Below, piece by piece: positions 30,164 to 39,044 of a DNA stretch of 64,000 nucleotides. Numbering within the stretch: position 1 is the stretch's first letter; every line of letters starts with the position of its first letter. The stretch is from NCBI RefSeq assembly GCF_001592875.1, contig NZ_LSOF01000007.1:120998-184997 (forward strand), written 5' to 3'. Both the position numbers and the translations under genes were made by a program. The notes below the pieces were generated by a model. That model searched no databases. It worked only from the letters and a program-made list of their open reading frames with translations, and had not been told where the DNA came from. This stretch comes from Pseudomonas sp. BMS12 (GTDB lineage: Bacteria; Pseudomonadota; Gammaproteobacteria; Pseudomonadales; Pseudomonadaceae).

Positions 30164-30190
30164 CTTAGAGTCGACTCTAAGGCGCAAGGT
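30160..30190 (+). promoter_or_regulatory. MerR-type promoter and operator
   Basis: -35 TTGACT and -10 CAAGGT are separated by 19 bp, the long spacing that MerR activators correct. The perfect 16-bp palindrome TTAGAGTCGACTCTAA (30165-30180) sits in the spacer. The -35 overlaps the merR-like stop codon TGA. It drives the carboxymuconolactone-decarboxylase-family gene. Confidence 0.8.
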
Positions 30191-30222
30191 AGCGCGTGTC
30201 CCCTGATCATCAAGGAGCCACC

Positions 30223-30609
30223 ATGGACAACCCACGCTACGAAGCCGGCCTGCGCAAACTCGACGAAATCGACGGTGAGGCCGGCCACAGGGTCATCGCC
30301 AGCCTGGCCGATATTGCCCCGGACCTCGGCCGCTACATCATCGAGTTCGGCTTCGGCGACATCTACCGCCGCCCCGGCCTGGACCTGCAGAGTCGAGAGC
30401 TGGCCACGGTCGCCGCCCTCACCGCCCTCGGTCATTGCCAGCCGCAGCTGCGCGTTCACCTCAACGGCGCGCTCAACGTCGGTTGCGCGCCGCAGGCCAT
30501 CGTCGAGGTGATCCTGCAGATGTCGCTGTACGCCGGTTTCCCCGCCGCGCTCAACGGTATGTTCCTGGCCAGGGAAGTGTTTGCCGAACGCGGCGTGAGC
30601 GTGACATGA
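30223..30609 (+). CDS. Carboxymuconolactone decarboxylase family protein
   Basis: A 128-aa helical protein of the CMD/AhpD-like family. RYEAGLRKLDEIDG, DLQSRELATVAALTALGH and QAIVEVILQMSLYAGFPAALNGM are family segments. It lacks the CxxC of AhpD peroxidase members, so a decarboxylase or unknown role is likelier. ATG 30223 follows CAAGGAG. It is probably activated by the upstream MerR protein. Confidence 0.88.
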   Translation: MDNPRYEAGLRKLDEIDGEAGHRVIASLADIAPDLGRYIIEFGFGDIYRRPGLDLQSRELATVAALTALGHCQPQLRVHLNGALNVGCAPQAIVEVILQMSLYAGFPAALNGMFLAREVFAERGVSVT

Positions 30610-31091
30610 GAGCACTACCCACAGCATCGGCGCTGCGTGTCGGCCTGATCGCCGATACCCACGGCCTGCTGCGCCCGGAGGCGCTGGCCGCGCTCGCAGG
30701 TTGCGACCATATCCTGCATGCCGGCGATATCGGCAAGCCCGAGATCCTCGACGCCCTGCGCTGCATCGCCCCGCTGACGGTGGTGCGCGGCAACAACGAC
30801 GAAGGGCTGGCCTGGGCGGTCGAGCTACCTCAGCAGGTCGAGCTGCAGCTGGGTGGTGTCGGCCTGTACCTGGTGCATGAGCTGGCCGATGTCCAGGCGC
30901 AGCTGCCGGAGGGCGTGCGCGTGGTAATCACCGGCCACTCGCACAAGCCGCTGATCGAGGAGCGCGACGGTCGCCTGTGGATCAATCCCGGCAGTGCCGG
31001 GCCACGGCGTTTCAAGCTGCCGGTGAGCCTCGCCCTGCTGCAGATCGACGGCGGCGCCATCAGCGCCGAGTTGATCGACCTGCTCAGCTGA
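30606..31091 (+). CDS. YfcE/MJ0936-type metallophosphoesterase
   Basis: A 161-aa phosphodiesterase of the calcineurin superfamily. Metal-binding motifs are LIADTHG (residues about 14-20), HAGDIG, RGNND and ITGHSHKP. The ATG overlaps the stop of the preceding gene (ATGA). Natural substrate is unknown. Its 3' end overlaps the convergent YitT gene by 8 bp. Confidence 0.88.
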   Translation: MRALPTASALRVGLIADTHGLLRPEALAALAGCDHILHAGDIGKPEILDALRCIAPLTVVRGNNDEGLAWAVELPQQVELQLGGVGLYLVHELADVQAQLPEGVRVVITGHSHKPLIEERDGRLWINPGSAGPRRFKLPVSLALLQIDGGAISAELIDLLS

Positions 31092-31731
31092 CGCCCATGT
31101 AGCGGTCGGCCCGATGGTTGATCGCCAACACCAGGTTGAGCATCACCGCACCGAGCACCGACAGCGCCACCTTGTCCGGCGCCACCACGAAGATCGCCGC
31201 CAGCACGATGATCGCATCGATGGCCATCTGCACGGCACCGGCGCGTAGGCCGAAGCGTTCCTGCAGGAACAGCGCGAGGATGTTCACCCCGCCCAGGCTG
31301 GCCTTGTGGCGGAACAGCATCAGCAGCCCGAGGCCCATGGCCGCGCCGCCGAACAGTGCGGCATACAGCTCATTCAAGTGCGCAAAGGCCACCCAGCCCG
31401 GCGTCAGTTCGGCCAGCAGCGACACCAGCAGCACGGCGCAGCCGGTGCGCAGGGTGAAGCCCCAGCCCAGGCGCCAGATACCGAGCAGGTAGAACGGCAG
31501 GTTGACCAGGCAGAACACCAGCCCGAAGGGCCAGCCGGCCAGATACTTGGCGAGGAAGGCGATGCCCACAGTGCCGCCGGTCAGCAGCCCGGCGTGGCTG
31601 TAGAAGGCAATGCCCAGGGCCACCAGTGCGGTGCCGAAGAGCAGGGCCAGGGCATCCTCCCACAGCGGATGGCGGACGAAGATGGCGGCGATCGTTTCCG
31701 GCTGTGCGTGCTCGGCGGTGTTGTCAGTCAT
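31084..31731 (-). CDS. YitT/DUF161 family membrane protein
   Basis: A 215-aa protein with five to six hydrophobic helices. GLLTGGTVGIAFLAKYLAG and FRHKASLGGVNILALFLQERFGLRAG are family signatures. The start MTDNTAEHA is preferred over an ATG 11 codons upstream. Function is unestablished; transport is suspected for the family. Confidence 0.85.
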   Translation of the reverse strand: MTDNTAEHAQPETIAAIFVRHPLWEDALALLFGTALVALGIAFYSHAGLLTGGTVGIAFLAKYLAGWPFGLVFCLVNLPFYLLGIWRLGWGFTLRTGCAVLLVSLLAELTPGWVAFAHLNELYAALFGGAAMGLGLLMLFRHKASLGGVNILALFLQERFGLRAGAVQMAIDAIIVLAAIFVVAPDKVALSVLGAVMLNLVLAINHRADRYMGVS

Positions 31732-31819
31732 GCGGTGAAACCTGTCGGAAGAAGACACAAGCATAGGAGCGCCGCCCTCGGCAGAGGGCGACGTCGGTCA
31801 ATGGCAGTGAAGAAAAGTC

Positions 31820-32332
31820 CTAGCGGCGCTGCCAGGTCTCGAAGCAATGCGCCGGGGCCGGCTCCACGGCAGGCTGTGCCTCACGCTCGCGGCATTGCCA
31901 CTGCGCCTCGTCGAAGGCCGGGAACCAGGCATCACCCTCGGGCTCAAGCGCCACACGGGTCAGATAGAGGCGCTCGGCCTGGGCCAGGCCTTGCTCGTAG
32001 AGCTGCGCACCGCCGATCAGCATCAGCTCGTCGACGCCCTGCGCTCGCGCCCATTCATCGGCGCGAACGATGGCCGCATCCAGGCTCGGGAAGACTTCGG
32101 CGCCTTCCAGCTGCAACCCGGCCTGGCGGCTGACCACCAGATTGAGCCGCCCCGGCAGCGGCCGGCCGAGCGAGTCCCAGGTCTTGCGGCCCATGATGAT
32201 CGGCTTGCCGAGGGTCTTGGTCTTGAAGTGCTTGAGGTCCGCCGGCAGGTGCCAGGGCAATTGGTTGTCGCGGCCAATCACGCGGTTTTCCGCGAGGGCG
32301 GCGATCAGGCAGAGGGGGAGCGTCTTGTTCAT
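31820..32332 (-). CDS. folA: Dihydrofolate reductase FolA
   Basis: A 170-aa NADPH-dependent reductase. LIAALAENRVIGRDNQLPWHLPADLKHFK at the N-terminus carries the active-site Trp/Asp region; IMGRKTWDSLG and MLIGGAQLYEQ bind cofactor. It makes tetrahydrofolate needed by ThyA, whose gene lies 15 kb away. Confidence 0.96.
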   Translation of the reverse strand: MNKTLPLCLIAALAENRVIGRDNQLPWHLPADLKHFKTKTLGKPIIMGRKTWDSLGRPLPGRLNLVVSRQAGLQLEGAEVFPSLDAAIVRADEWARAQGVDELMLIGGAQLYEQGLAQAERLYLTRVALEPEGDAWFPAFDEAQWQCREREAQPAVEPAPAHCFETWQRR

Positions 32333-32377
32333 GGCGGCGAGGATACCGACTCGGCCGCCATCAATGAAGGGCCAGCC

Positions 32378-33562
32378 TCAGTCCGCCAGATTGCCGGGGC
32401 GCTTGCCGATCACCCGGTTGCGCCCCTGCTCCTTGGCCAGGTACAGCGCCACGTCGGCCAGACGCAGGGCATCGGCCAGGCTCTGGTGCGGCTGCGGCGC
32501 CAGCCAGGCGACTCCGAGACTGATGGTGACCACCGGCGCCACCTCGGACTTGGCGTGAGCGATGGCGAGACCTTCGACTTCGGCCCGAAGTTCTTCCAGG
32601 ATCGCCAGGATGGCGGCTTCGCTCAGGCCGTACCAGAGCCCGACGAATTCCTCACCGCCATAGCGCGCCACCATATCCATGGGCCTGCGGGCATGCTGGC
32701 CGACGACCTGGGCCACCGCACGCAGCGCCGCGTCGCCGGCGCTATGGCCGTAGTGGTCGTTGTAACGCTTGAAGAAGTCCACATCCATCATCACCAGCGC
32801 CAGCGTCTGCTTATCCCGCAGGGCCTGGCGCCAGGCCGCCTCCGCCCGCTCGCCGAAGGCGCGGCGATTGAACAGCCCGGTGAGGGCATCCTTTTCCGCC
32901 AGGTCCTGCAGCAGGCCCTGGGCCAGGAAGTTCTGTCGGGTGGCGTATTCGAGGAAGTAGCAGCCGACCGAACCGATCACGTTGGCCGTGGCCAGGAAGA
33001 ACAGGTTGTACAGCAGCACGGCTCCGGGCAACCCGGTGCTCACCTCGACTAGCAGGTAGGCGAGGAAGGTCAGCCAGCCACACAGGGCGGCCGCCGGCAG
33101 GCGCAGACCGGTGAGGAAATAGAAGAACACCGTGGCCAGGATGATGCCTTCATAAGGCAACGGAAAGTCATGCACCCGCGCCACCCAGATGATGCCGACG
33201 ATACCCAGCCCACAGGCCAGCGAGCAGCCGCCGCTGATCAGTTGCAGATAGCCGCGCAGGTTGCGGATGAAGGTGGCCAACCAGGTCACCACCAGAATGG
33301 GCACGATCAGGCCGAGGCGGATGAACAGGGTTTGCCGACGCACCGTCTCCGGCAGGCTGAATGCGTCCAGCCCGGCGAACAGCAGGAACAGCACGGCGGC
33401 CACCAGCAACGCCCAGCGCATGCGCAGCAGAAAGACGCCGGCGTGGTAGCGCTTGAAACTCTCCTCCAGCGCGCCCTCGAAACACAGCAGGCGGAAACCT
33501 TCGCGGTACTGCAGCAGATAGGGGGAGTCCTGGTTGGCCCAGGCGATGGAGGGCAGCTTCAT
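32378..33562 (-). CDS. Membrane-bound diguanylate cyclase (GGEEF)
   Basis: A 394-aa protein. About six transmembrane helices fill residues 45-205. The GGDEF domain begins at DALTGLFNRRAF; the active loop reads GGEEF at 302-306, so it should be catalytic, and RPMD at 293-296 is a correctly spaced RxxD inhibitory site for c-di-GMP. No known ligand domain is visible in the membrane part. Start MKLPSIA is favoured by AGAAGAG at good spacing; an ATG two codons upstream is also possible. Confidence 0.9.
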   Translation of the reverse strand: MKLPSIAWANQDSPYLLQYREGFRLLCFEGALEESFKRYHAGVFLLRMRWALLVAAVLFLLFAGLDAFSLPETVRRQTLFIRLGLIVPILVVTWLATFIRNLRGYLQLISGGCSLACGLGIVGIIWVARVHDFPLPYEGIILATVFFYFLTGLRLPAAALCGWLTFLAYLLVEVSTGLPGAVLLYNLFFLATANVIGSVGCYFLEYATRQNFLAQGLLQDLAEKDALTGLFNRRAFGERAEAAWRQALRDKQTLALVMMDVDFFKRYNDHYGHSAGDAALRAVAQVVGQHARRPMDMVARYGGEEFVGLWYGLSEAAILAILEELRAEVEGLAIAHAKSEVAPVVTISLGVAWLAPQPHQSLADALRLADVALYLAKEQGRNRVIGKRPGNLAD

Positions 33563-33686
33563 GGCCATGCTCTTCTTATTGCTTTGGCGCAGCCTAGCCG
33601 GAGCCAGTGCCGGCTCACAACCGGGTTTTTCCCGATGTCCGGCATAGCGGTTATGCTTGCTGCTCAGCCCGCCAACGGAATGCCGC

Positions 33687-35081
33687 GTGACCGACCGACA
33701 CCTGCAGCCCCGCTCGCGCCTGCAACGGCTCTGGCTCTGCGAAGCCATTCGCCTGCGCGAGGAACATGCCGGCCCCCTGGAAGATGCCGAGGCCAACCGC
33801 CTGGCACGCCAGGCCGACAGCGACCTGGCCAAGCGCATCGAAGCCCGCGCCCTGTTTCTCGCCGAGCGCGACGGCCAACACCAGGCTCAACAACACTGGC
33901 TGCAGGGCGCGCGCCTGGCGCTGCTGGCCCTGCTGATGCTGGCCCTGCTCAGCGGCGCCGGCCTGGCGCTGGCGGCACTGGGCGATGGCAGCCGGCCGGT
34001 CAATCTGTACTGGGCCCTGGGCAGCCTGCTCGGTCTGCACCTGCTGACCCTCGGCGCCTGGCTGCTCGGCCTGGCGTTCAGCGGCGAACACCAGGCCGCG
34101 CTCGGTCGCCTGTGGCTGTGGCTCAGCGAGAAGCTGGCGCGCGACGCCGCGGCCGCCCAGCTCGGCCCCGCCCTGATCCTGCTGCTGCAGCGCCGCCGCC
34201 TCAATCGCTGGCTGCTCGGCGCCCTGGTCCACAGCCTGTGGCTGATCGCCCTGCTCACCGCCCTGTTGATGCTGGTCCTGCTGCTCAGCACTCGCCGCTA
34301 CGGCTTTGTCTGGGAGACCACCCTGCTCTCGGCCGACACCTTCGTCGCCCTCACCCACCTGCTCGGCAGCCTGCCCGCCCTGCTCGGCTTTCCGTTGCCG
34401 GATGTCGAGACCATTCGCGCCAGCGGCGCAGTCGCCCTGACCGACGAAGCCGCCCGCCATGCCTGGGCCGGCTGGCTGCTCGGCGTGTTGCTGGTGTTTG
34501 GCCTGCTGCCCCGTGCCCTGCTCCTGCTGCTGTGCCTGTGGCGCTGGTGGCATGGTGCGGCGCGCCTGCAACTGGATCTGCGCCAGGCCAGCTATCGCCT
34601 GCTGGCCGAACGCCTGCAGCCGCCCAGCGAGCACCTCGGCGTCCTCGACGCCGCACCACAAGAACTGCCGCAGAGCATGGCCGGCAGCCATGCGCTGGGC
34701 AGCAACGGCGCCCTGCTGGTGGCGGTGGAACTGGACGACAGCCGCCCCTGGCCACCCACGCTGCCCAAGACCGTGGCCAATGCCGGCGTGCTCGACAGCC
34801 GCGAGCAGCGCCAGCAACTGCTCGACCAGCTGACGCGCTTTCCGCCGGCGCGCCTGGCCGTGGCCGTCGACCCACGGCGCTCGCCGGATCGCGGCACCCT
34901 GGCCCTGCTCGGCGAGCTGTCGCGCACGGCCGCCGCCACACGCATCTGGCTGCTGCCGCCACCGCCCGGCGCAGCCTTGGATAGCCAGCGCCTGGGTGAC
35001 TGGCACGAGGCCCTGCAACGCCTGCAACTGCCCTGCGCCGACGGCACGCCGCTGGGCTGGCTGGAGACCGGCCATGATTAA
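33687..35081 (+). CDS. DUF2868 family membrane protein
   Basis: A 464-aa protein starting with GTG (VTDRHLQ). Residues 1-70 are charged and helical. Four transmembrane segments follow near 77-97, 107-129, 174-200 and 262-283; the C-terminal 180 residues are soluble and Leu/Arg-rich. The stop overlaps the start of the GTPase-like gene by 8 bp, so the two are produced together. DUF2868 and DUF3482 proteins occur as neighbours in several pseudomonads; the role is not known. Confidence 0.82.
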   Translation: MTDRHLQPRSRLQRLWLCEAIRLREEHAGPLEDAEANRLARQADSDLAKRIEARALFLAERDGQHQAQQHWLQGARLALLALLMLALLSGAGLALAALGDGSRPVNLYWALGSLLGLHLLTLGAWLLGLAFSGEHQAALGRLWLWLSEKLARDAAAAQLGPALILLLQRRRLNRWLLGALVHSLWLIALLTALLMLVLLLSTRRYGFVWETTLLSADTFVALTHLLGSLPALLGFPLPDVETIRASGAVALTDEAARHAWAGWLLGVLLVFGLLPRALLLLLCLWRWWHGAARLQLDLRQASYRLLAERLQPPSEHLGVLDAAPQELPQSMAGSHALGSNGALLVAVELDDSRPWPPTLPKTVANAGVLDSREQRQQLLDQLTRFPPARLAVAVDPRRSPDRGTLALLGELSRTAAATRIWLLPPPPGAALDSQRLGDWHEALQRLQLPCADGTPLGWLETGHD

Positions 35082-36447
35082 GCCGCTGAAACTGGCCGTG
35101 GTCGGCCACACCAATGTCGGCAAGACCTCGCTGCTGCGCACCCTGCTGCGCGACGTCGACTTCGGCGAGGTGTCGCACCGCCCCAGTACCACCCGGCATG
35201 TCGAGGGCGCCCGTCTGTTGGTGGCCGGCGAGCCGCTGCTGGAGCTGTACGACACTCCCGGCCTGGAAGACGCGATCGCCCTGCTCGACCACCTGGAGCG
35301 CCTGCAGCGCCCCGGCGAACGCCTGGACGGTCCCGCCCGGCTGAGCCGCTTCCTCGACACCGCCGAGGCGCGCCAGCGCTTCGAACAGGAAGCCAAGGTG
35401 CTGCGCCAGCTGCTGGCCGCCGATGCCGGGCTGTACGTGATCGACGCCCGCGAGCCGGTGCTGGCCAAGTACAAGGACGAACTGGCCGTGCTGGCCGACT
35501 GCGGCAAGCCGCTGCTGCCGGTGCTCAACTTCACCAACGCCGCCAGCCAGCGTGAGGGGGAGTGGCGCGAGGCCCTGGCCCGCCTGGGCCTGCATGCACT
35601 GGTGCGCTTCGACACGGTGGCCCCGCCGCTGGACGGCGAACGGCGCCTGTACGAGAGCCTGGCGCTGTTGATCGAGTCGGCGCGGCCACAGCTGGAACGA
35701 CTGGTCCTCGACCACGAGCAGCAGAGCGAAGATCGCCGCCAGGCCGCCATCCGCCTGATCGCCGAACTGCTGATCGACTGCGCCGCCTGCCGCCGCAGCG
35801 TGGCCAGCCAGCCGCAGATCGAGCAGGGCGAGATCGCCGCTCTGCACCAGACCGTGCGCCAGCGCGAACAACAGTGCGTCGAGGCCCTGCTGCGTCTGTA
35901 CGCCTTCCGCACGGACGACGCCCGCGCCAGCGCGCTGCCGCTGGCCGACGGGCGCTGGGGCGACGATCTGTTCAACCCGGAGACCCTGCGCCAGCTCGGC
36001 GTGAAAGTCGGCGGTGGTATGGCCGCCGGCGCCGCCACCGGAGTCGGCATCGATCTGCTGGTCGGTGGCGTCACCCTCGGCGCCGCCGCCCTGCTCGGCG
36101 CACTGGCCGGCGGCGGCCTGCAGACCGCGCGCAACTATGGCTCGCGCCTGCTCGGCAAACTCAAGGGCCAGCGCGAGCTGAGCATCGACGACAACGTGCT
36201 GCGCCTGCTCGCCCTGCGCCAGCGCCAACTGCTCGGCGCGCTGCTCACCCGTGGCCATGCCGCGACCACGCCGCTGCAGCTGCGCGACCCACAGGACGAC
36301 GCCTGGCGCGAAGCCAAGCTGCCTGAGGCCCTGCGCAAGGCACGCGCCCATCCCGAGTGGTCGTCGCTGAACCCCGCTGCACGCCTGGATCAGGCCGAGC
36401 GCCAGGAACAGGTGCTCCGGTTGAGCGAGGAGCTGGGCGGCAACTGA
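35074..36447 (+). CDS. DUF3482-type GTPase-like protein
   Basis: A 457-aa protein with an N-terminal GTPase domain. G1 reads GHTNVGKTS (residues 11-19), G3 YDTPG (about 67-71). The expected G4 NKxD is absent; VLNFTN stands at the likely position. Residues about 308-355 are a Gly/Ala-rich hydrophobic hairpin (GGGMAAGAATGVGIDLLVGG and on), suggesting membrane insertion. The likely partner is the overlapping DUF2868 membrane protein. Possible roles include membrane remodelling or stress sensing, but nothing in the sequence decides. Confidence 0.82.
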   Translation: MIKPLKLAVVGHTNVGKTSLLRTLLRDVDFGEVSHRPSTTRHVEGARLLVAGEPLLELYDTPGLEDAIALLDHLERLQRPGERLDGPARLSRFLDTAEARQRFEQEAKVLRQLLAADAGLYVIDAREPVLAKYKDELAVLADCGKPLLPVLNFTNAASQREGEWREALARLGLHALVRFDTVAPPLDGERRLYESLALLIESARPQLERLVLDHEQQSEDRRQAAIRLIAELLIDCAACRRSVASQPQIEQGEIAALHQTVRQREQQCVEALLRLYAFRTDDARASALPLADGRWGDDLFNPETLRQLGVKVGGGMAAGAATGVGIDLLVGGVTLGAAALLGALAGGGLQTARNYGSRLLGKLKGQRELSIDDNVLRLLALRQRQLLGALLTRGHAATTPLQLRDPQDDAWREAKLPEALRKARAHPEWSSLNPAARLDQAERQEQVLRLSEELGGN

Positions 36448-36559
36448 GGCGGGCCGGCGGCAAATCTTTACCGCTACGGACCAGCACTTGCCGCCTCCCG
36501 CACCACGCGCATGAGGGCAAAGGTTTGATAATCATGGCCTTAGCGCAATAGCTCGCGAC

Positions 36560-36575
36560 TGGCATCGCGCTTGCT
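36560..36575 (+). promoter_or_regulatory. Candidate sigma-54 promoter
   Basis: TGGCATCGCGCTTGCT matches the -24/-12 consensus with exact GG-N10-GC spacing. It ends 39 bp before the start of the following gene. Confidence 0.6.
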
Positions 36576-36614
36576 CCTGGCACTGTCCGCACTCATGCGG
36601 ATCCAGGAGGCAGC

Positions 36615-37151
36615 ATGAACATCAGTGGAATCGGCGGACAGCAGGCGCTGTCGCTCACCAGCCTGCGCAACAAGGAAGGCTTTCGGGAAACGGAACTGGC
36701 CAGCCCGACCCCCGCCAGCGCTCCACCTCCCGCGTTCAAGCCCGAGGCCGGTTATGACCACCAGTCGGAAGAAGCCTACGAAGAGGCCTTTGCCAAACTG
36801 CGGGTCAACCTGCAGCACCGCGCCACTGAGGATGGCGTGGCAAGCAGCATCGGCCAGGGCACGCTCAGCGCCAGCCTTGACGCAGAAGATCCCGCGCTGA
36901 AAGCCTTCCATGACTACATGGCCATGACTCCGGCCGAGAAGATGCGCGACGCCATCCTCAAGGAAATGGGGCTGACCGAGGAGGAGGTCGACGCCATGTC
37001 GCCGGAGCAGCAGGAAGCGGTCGAGAACGAGATCGCCGAACGCATGCAGCAGCGCGCCGAACTGCAGGCCGCCAAGGAAATCGAGGAAAGAGCCGAAGGT
37101 GTGTCTGCGGCCAACGACGACCCGCAAGAGAAGGTCGTCCTGATGTCCTAG
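36615..37151 (+). CDS. Unknown cytoplasmic protein behind a sigma-54-like site
   Basis: I do not recognise this 178-aa protein. It starts MNISGIGGQQ after an AGGAGG ribosome site. Residues 25-50 are Pro/Ala-rich; residues 55-180 are acidic, helical and coiled-coil-like with many Glu and Gln (QQEAVENEIAERMQQRAE). No signal or membrane segment is present. A MTPAEKMRD...GLTEEEVDAM motif is reminiscent of small helical domains in other Pseudomonas hypotheticals. The sigma-54-type promoter hints at co-regulation with motility or nitrogen genes. Confidence 0.75.
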   Translation: MNISGIGGQQALSLTSLRNKEGFRETELASPTPASAPPPAFKPEAGYDHQSEEAYEEAFAKLRVNLQHRATEDGVASSIGQGTLSASLDAEDPALKAFHDYMAMTPAEKMRDAILKEMGLTEEEVDAMSPEQQEAVENEIAERMQQRAELQAAKEIEERAEGVSAANDDPQEKVVLMS

Positions 37152-37166
37152 TGATCCAGCCGCTGA

Positions 37167-38045
37167 TCAGCGCCGTGCCAGGCTGGTCCACAGCGTCGCC
37201 GCGACGATCAGCAGGCCGCCGGCCCAGGCCTGCAGACTCAGCGCTTCGTTCAGCCAGAGCACGGCGAACAGCGCGCCGAACAGCGGTTCGCTGCCCATCA
37301 ACAGGCTGACCCGGGTCGGGCTGCTGTGGCGCAGGGCGTGGTTCTGCACGAAGAAGGCGAACAGGGTGGCGAACAACACCAGGTACAGGCTACCGGCCCA
37401 GAACGCCGGAGCGGTCGGCAGCGCCGGCAGGCCACCCGGCAGGGCCAGGCCGATGGCCAGGCAGCCGAAGCCGACCACCCCGGTCTGCACCGCGGTGAAG
37501 GCCAGCGGCGGCACCTGGCTGTCGGCGGTCAGGCGACGGATCAGGCACACGCCAAAAGCCCGCACCACGGCAGCCAGCAGCATCAGGCCGTCGCCCAGGT
37601 TGAAGTTCAGGTCGACCCCGCCACTGAGCAGCCAGGTGCCCAGCAGCGACAGCGCCACCGCCGGCAGCAGGCGGCTATCCGGACGCTGGCCGAGCATCAG
37701 CCACTCGACGAAGGGCGTGAACACCACGCACAGGCTGATCAGGAACGCCGCGTTGCTCGCCGAGGTGTGCAGCACGCCAAAGGTCTCGCAGAGGAAGATC
37801 GCCAGCATCACCAGTCCCGAGGGCAAACCAGGGGCCCAGGCCTGGCGCCCGGCGCCACGCAGCTGCGGCAGCAGCAGGACGAAGGTGATGCAGAAGCGCA
37901 CGGCGAGAAAGCCCAGCACCGGGTAGAACTCCAGCGCCTGCTTGGCTACGCCGTAGCTGGTACCCCAGACCAGTGCGACCAGCAGCAGGAGCAGGTCGCT
38001 GAGTTGCAGCAGGCGGGCACGGGGGGCGAGGGTCAGGCTGGTCAT
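37167..38045 (-). CDS. EamA/DMT family transporter
   Basis: A 292-aa inner-membrane protein of ten helices in two EamA repeats. ALVWGTSYGVAKQAL and FCETFGVLHTSASNAAFLISLCVVFTPFVEWL are family-like. Substrate unknown; many relatives export metabolites or amino acids. Divergent from a LysR gene that may regulate it. Confidence 0.9.
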   Translation of the reverse strand: MTSLTLAPRARLLQLSDLLLLLVALVWGTSYGVAKQALEFYPVLGFLAVRFCITFVLLLPQLRGAGRQAWAPGLPSGLVMLAIFLCETFGVLHTSASNAAFLISLCVVFTPFVEWLMLGQRPDSRLLPAVALSLLGTWLLSGGVDLNFNLGDGLMLLAAVVRAFGVCLIRRLTADSQVPPLAFTAVQTGVVGFGCLAIGLALPGGLPALPTAPAFWAGSLYLVLFATLFAFFVQNHALRHSSPTRVSLLMGSEPLFGALFAVLWLNEALSLQAWAGGLLIVAATLWTSLARR

Positions 38046-38130
38046 GGCGGGCTCCGGTCGGGGGGAGTGCCATTGTTCATTGCGAAGCTCAACGTGATAA
38101 TCCAGTCATTACGCACAGGACTTGTTCGCC

Positions 38131-39042
38131 ATGAGCATCAATCACCACCCCGCCCTGCTACCGCTGATGGCCAGCTTCGTGCGCGTGGTCGAGCATGGCA
38201 GCTTCTCCGCCGCGGCCCGCCTGCAGGGCACCAGTGCCTCGGCTCTGAGCCGCCAGCTGGCCCAGCTGGAAGCCCACCTCGGCCTGCGCCTGCTGGAGCG
38301 CACCACCCGCCGCCTGCGCCTGTCCGAGGCCGGTGCCGAGGTGTTCGAGCGATGTCGCGAGATGCTCGCCGCCGCCGACGCCGCGCTGGCGGTGGGCGAG
38401 CGGCTGATGAGCGATGCCCGCGGCCAGGTGCGCCTGTCGGTGCCCAAGGCCTTCGGCAAGTACCTGGTGGCGCCGCTGATGGCGGACTTCCTGGTCAGGT
38501 ACCCAGAGGTGGATGTCAGCCTCAACCTCAGCGACCGCAGCCCCGACCCGATCGCCGAGGGCTTCGACCTGATCATCCGCATCACCGAGCAGCCGCCGGA
38601 GCACATGGCCGGGCGGCCGCTGTGCCAGGTCGAACATGTACTGTGCGCCACGCCGGAGTACCTGGCCCGCCATGGCCGCCCCCAGCACCCGCAGGAGCTG
38701 GTGCGCCATCCCTGCCTGTACCTCGACGAGCGTACGGATGACCACCGCTGGCACTTCGCCAAGGACGGTGAGCAGTGCACGGTGGCCGTGCGTGGCCGCT
38801 TCGCCAGCAATCACAGCGAAGTGCGCCTCAACGGCGCGCTCAACCACCTGGGCATTGCCTGCCTGCCCAGCTTTACCGCTGCCGAGGCGCTGGCGGACGG
38901 TCGACTGGTGCAGGTGCTGAGCGACTGGCGCTACACCGGCTCCTACCACGGCACCGCCTGGGCGCTGTACCCGTCCAACCGCCACTTGCCGCCGAAGCTG
39001 CGGGTGCTGATCGACCATCTGGCGGCCGGGCTGGCGGGTTGA
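38131..39042 (+). CDS. LysR family transcriptional regulator
   Basis: A 303-aa regulator. The helix-turn-helix spans FVRVVEHGSFSAAARLQGTSASALSRQLAQLEAHLG near the N-terminus, followed by the effector domain with QVRLSVPKAFGKYLVAPL. The CrgA/AaeR-like subgroup is suggested. ATG 38131 follows AGGA; a TTG three codons upstream is less likely. It is divergent from the EamA transporter with an 85-bp spacer, a classic regulator/target arrangement. Confidence 0.9.
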   Translation: MSINHHPALLPLMASFVRVVEHGSFSAAARLQGTSASALSRQLAQLEAHLGLRLLERTTRRLRLSEAGAEVFERCREMLAAADAALAVGERLMSDARGQVRLSVPKAFGKYLVAPLMADFLVRYPEVDVSLNLSDRSPDPIAEGFDLIIRITEQPPEHMAGRPLCQVEHVLCATPEYLARHGRPQHPQELVRHPCLYLDERTDDHRWHFAKDGEQCTVAVRGRFASNHSEVRLNGALNHLGIACLPSFTAAEALADGRLVQVLSDWRYTGSYHGTAWALYPSNRHLPPKLRVLIDHLAAGLAG

Positions 39043-39044
39043 TC

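Noticed and set aside
33651..36134. 827-codon open frame on the minus strand opposite the DUF2868/DUF3482 pair
   Set aside because: Composition is Arg/Ser/Ala then Gln-rich without domains; the plus-strand genes have P-loop and membrane helices.
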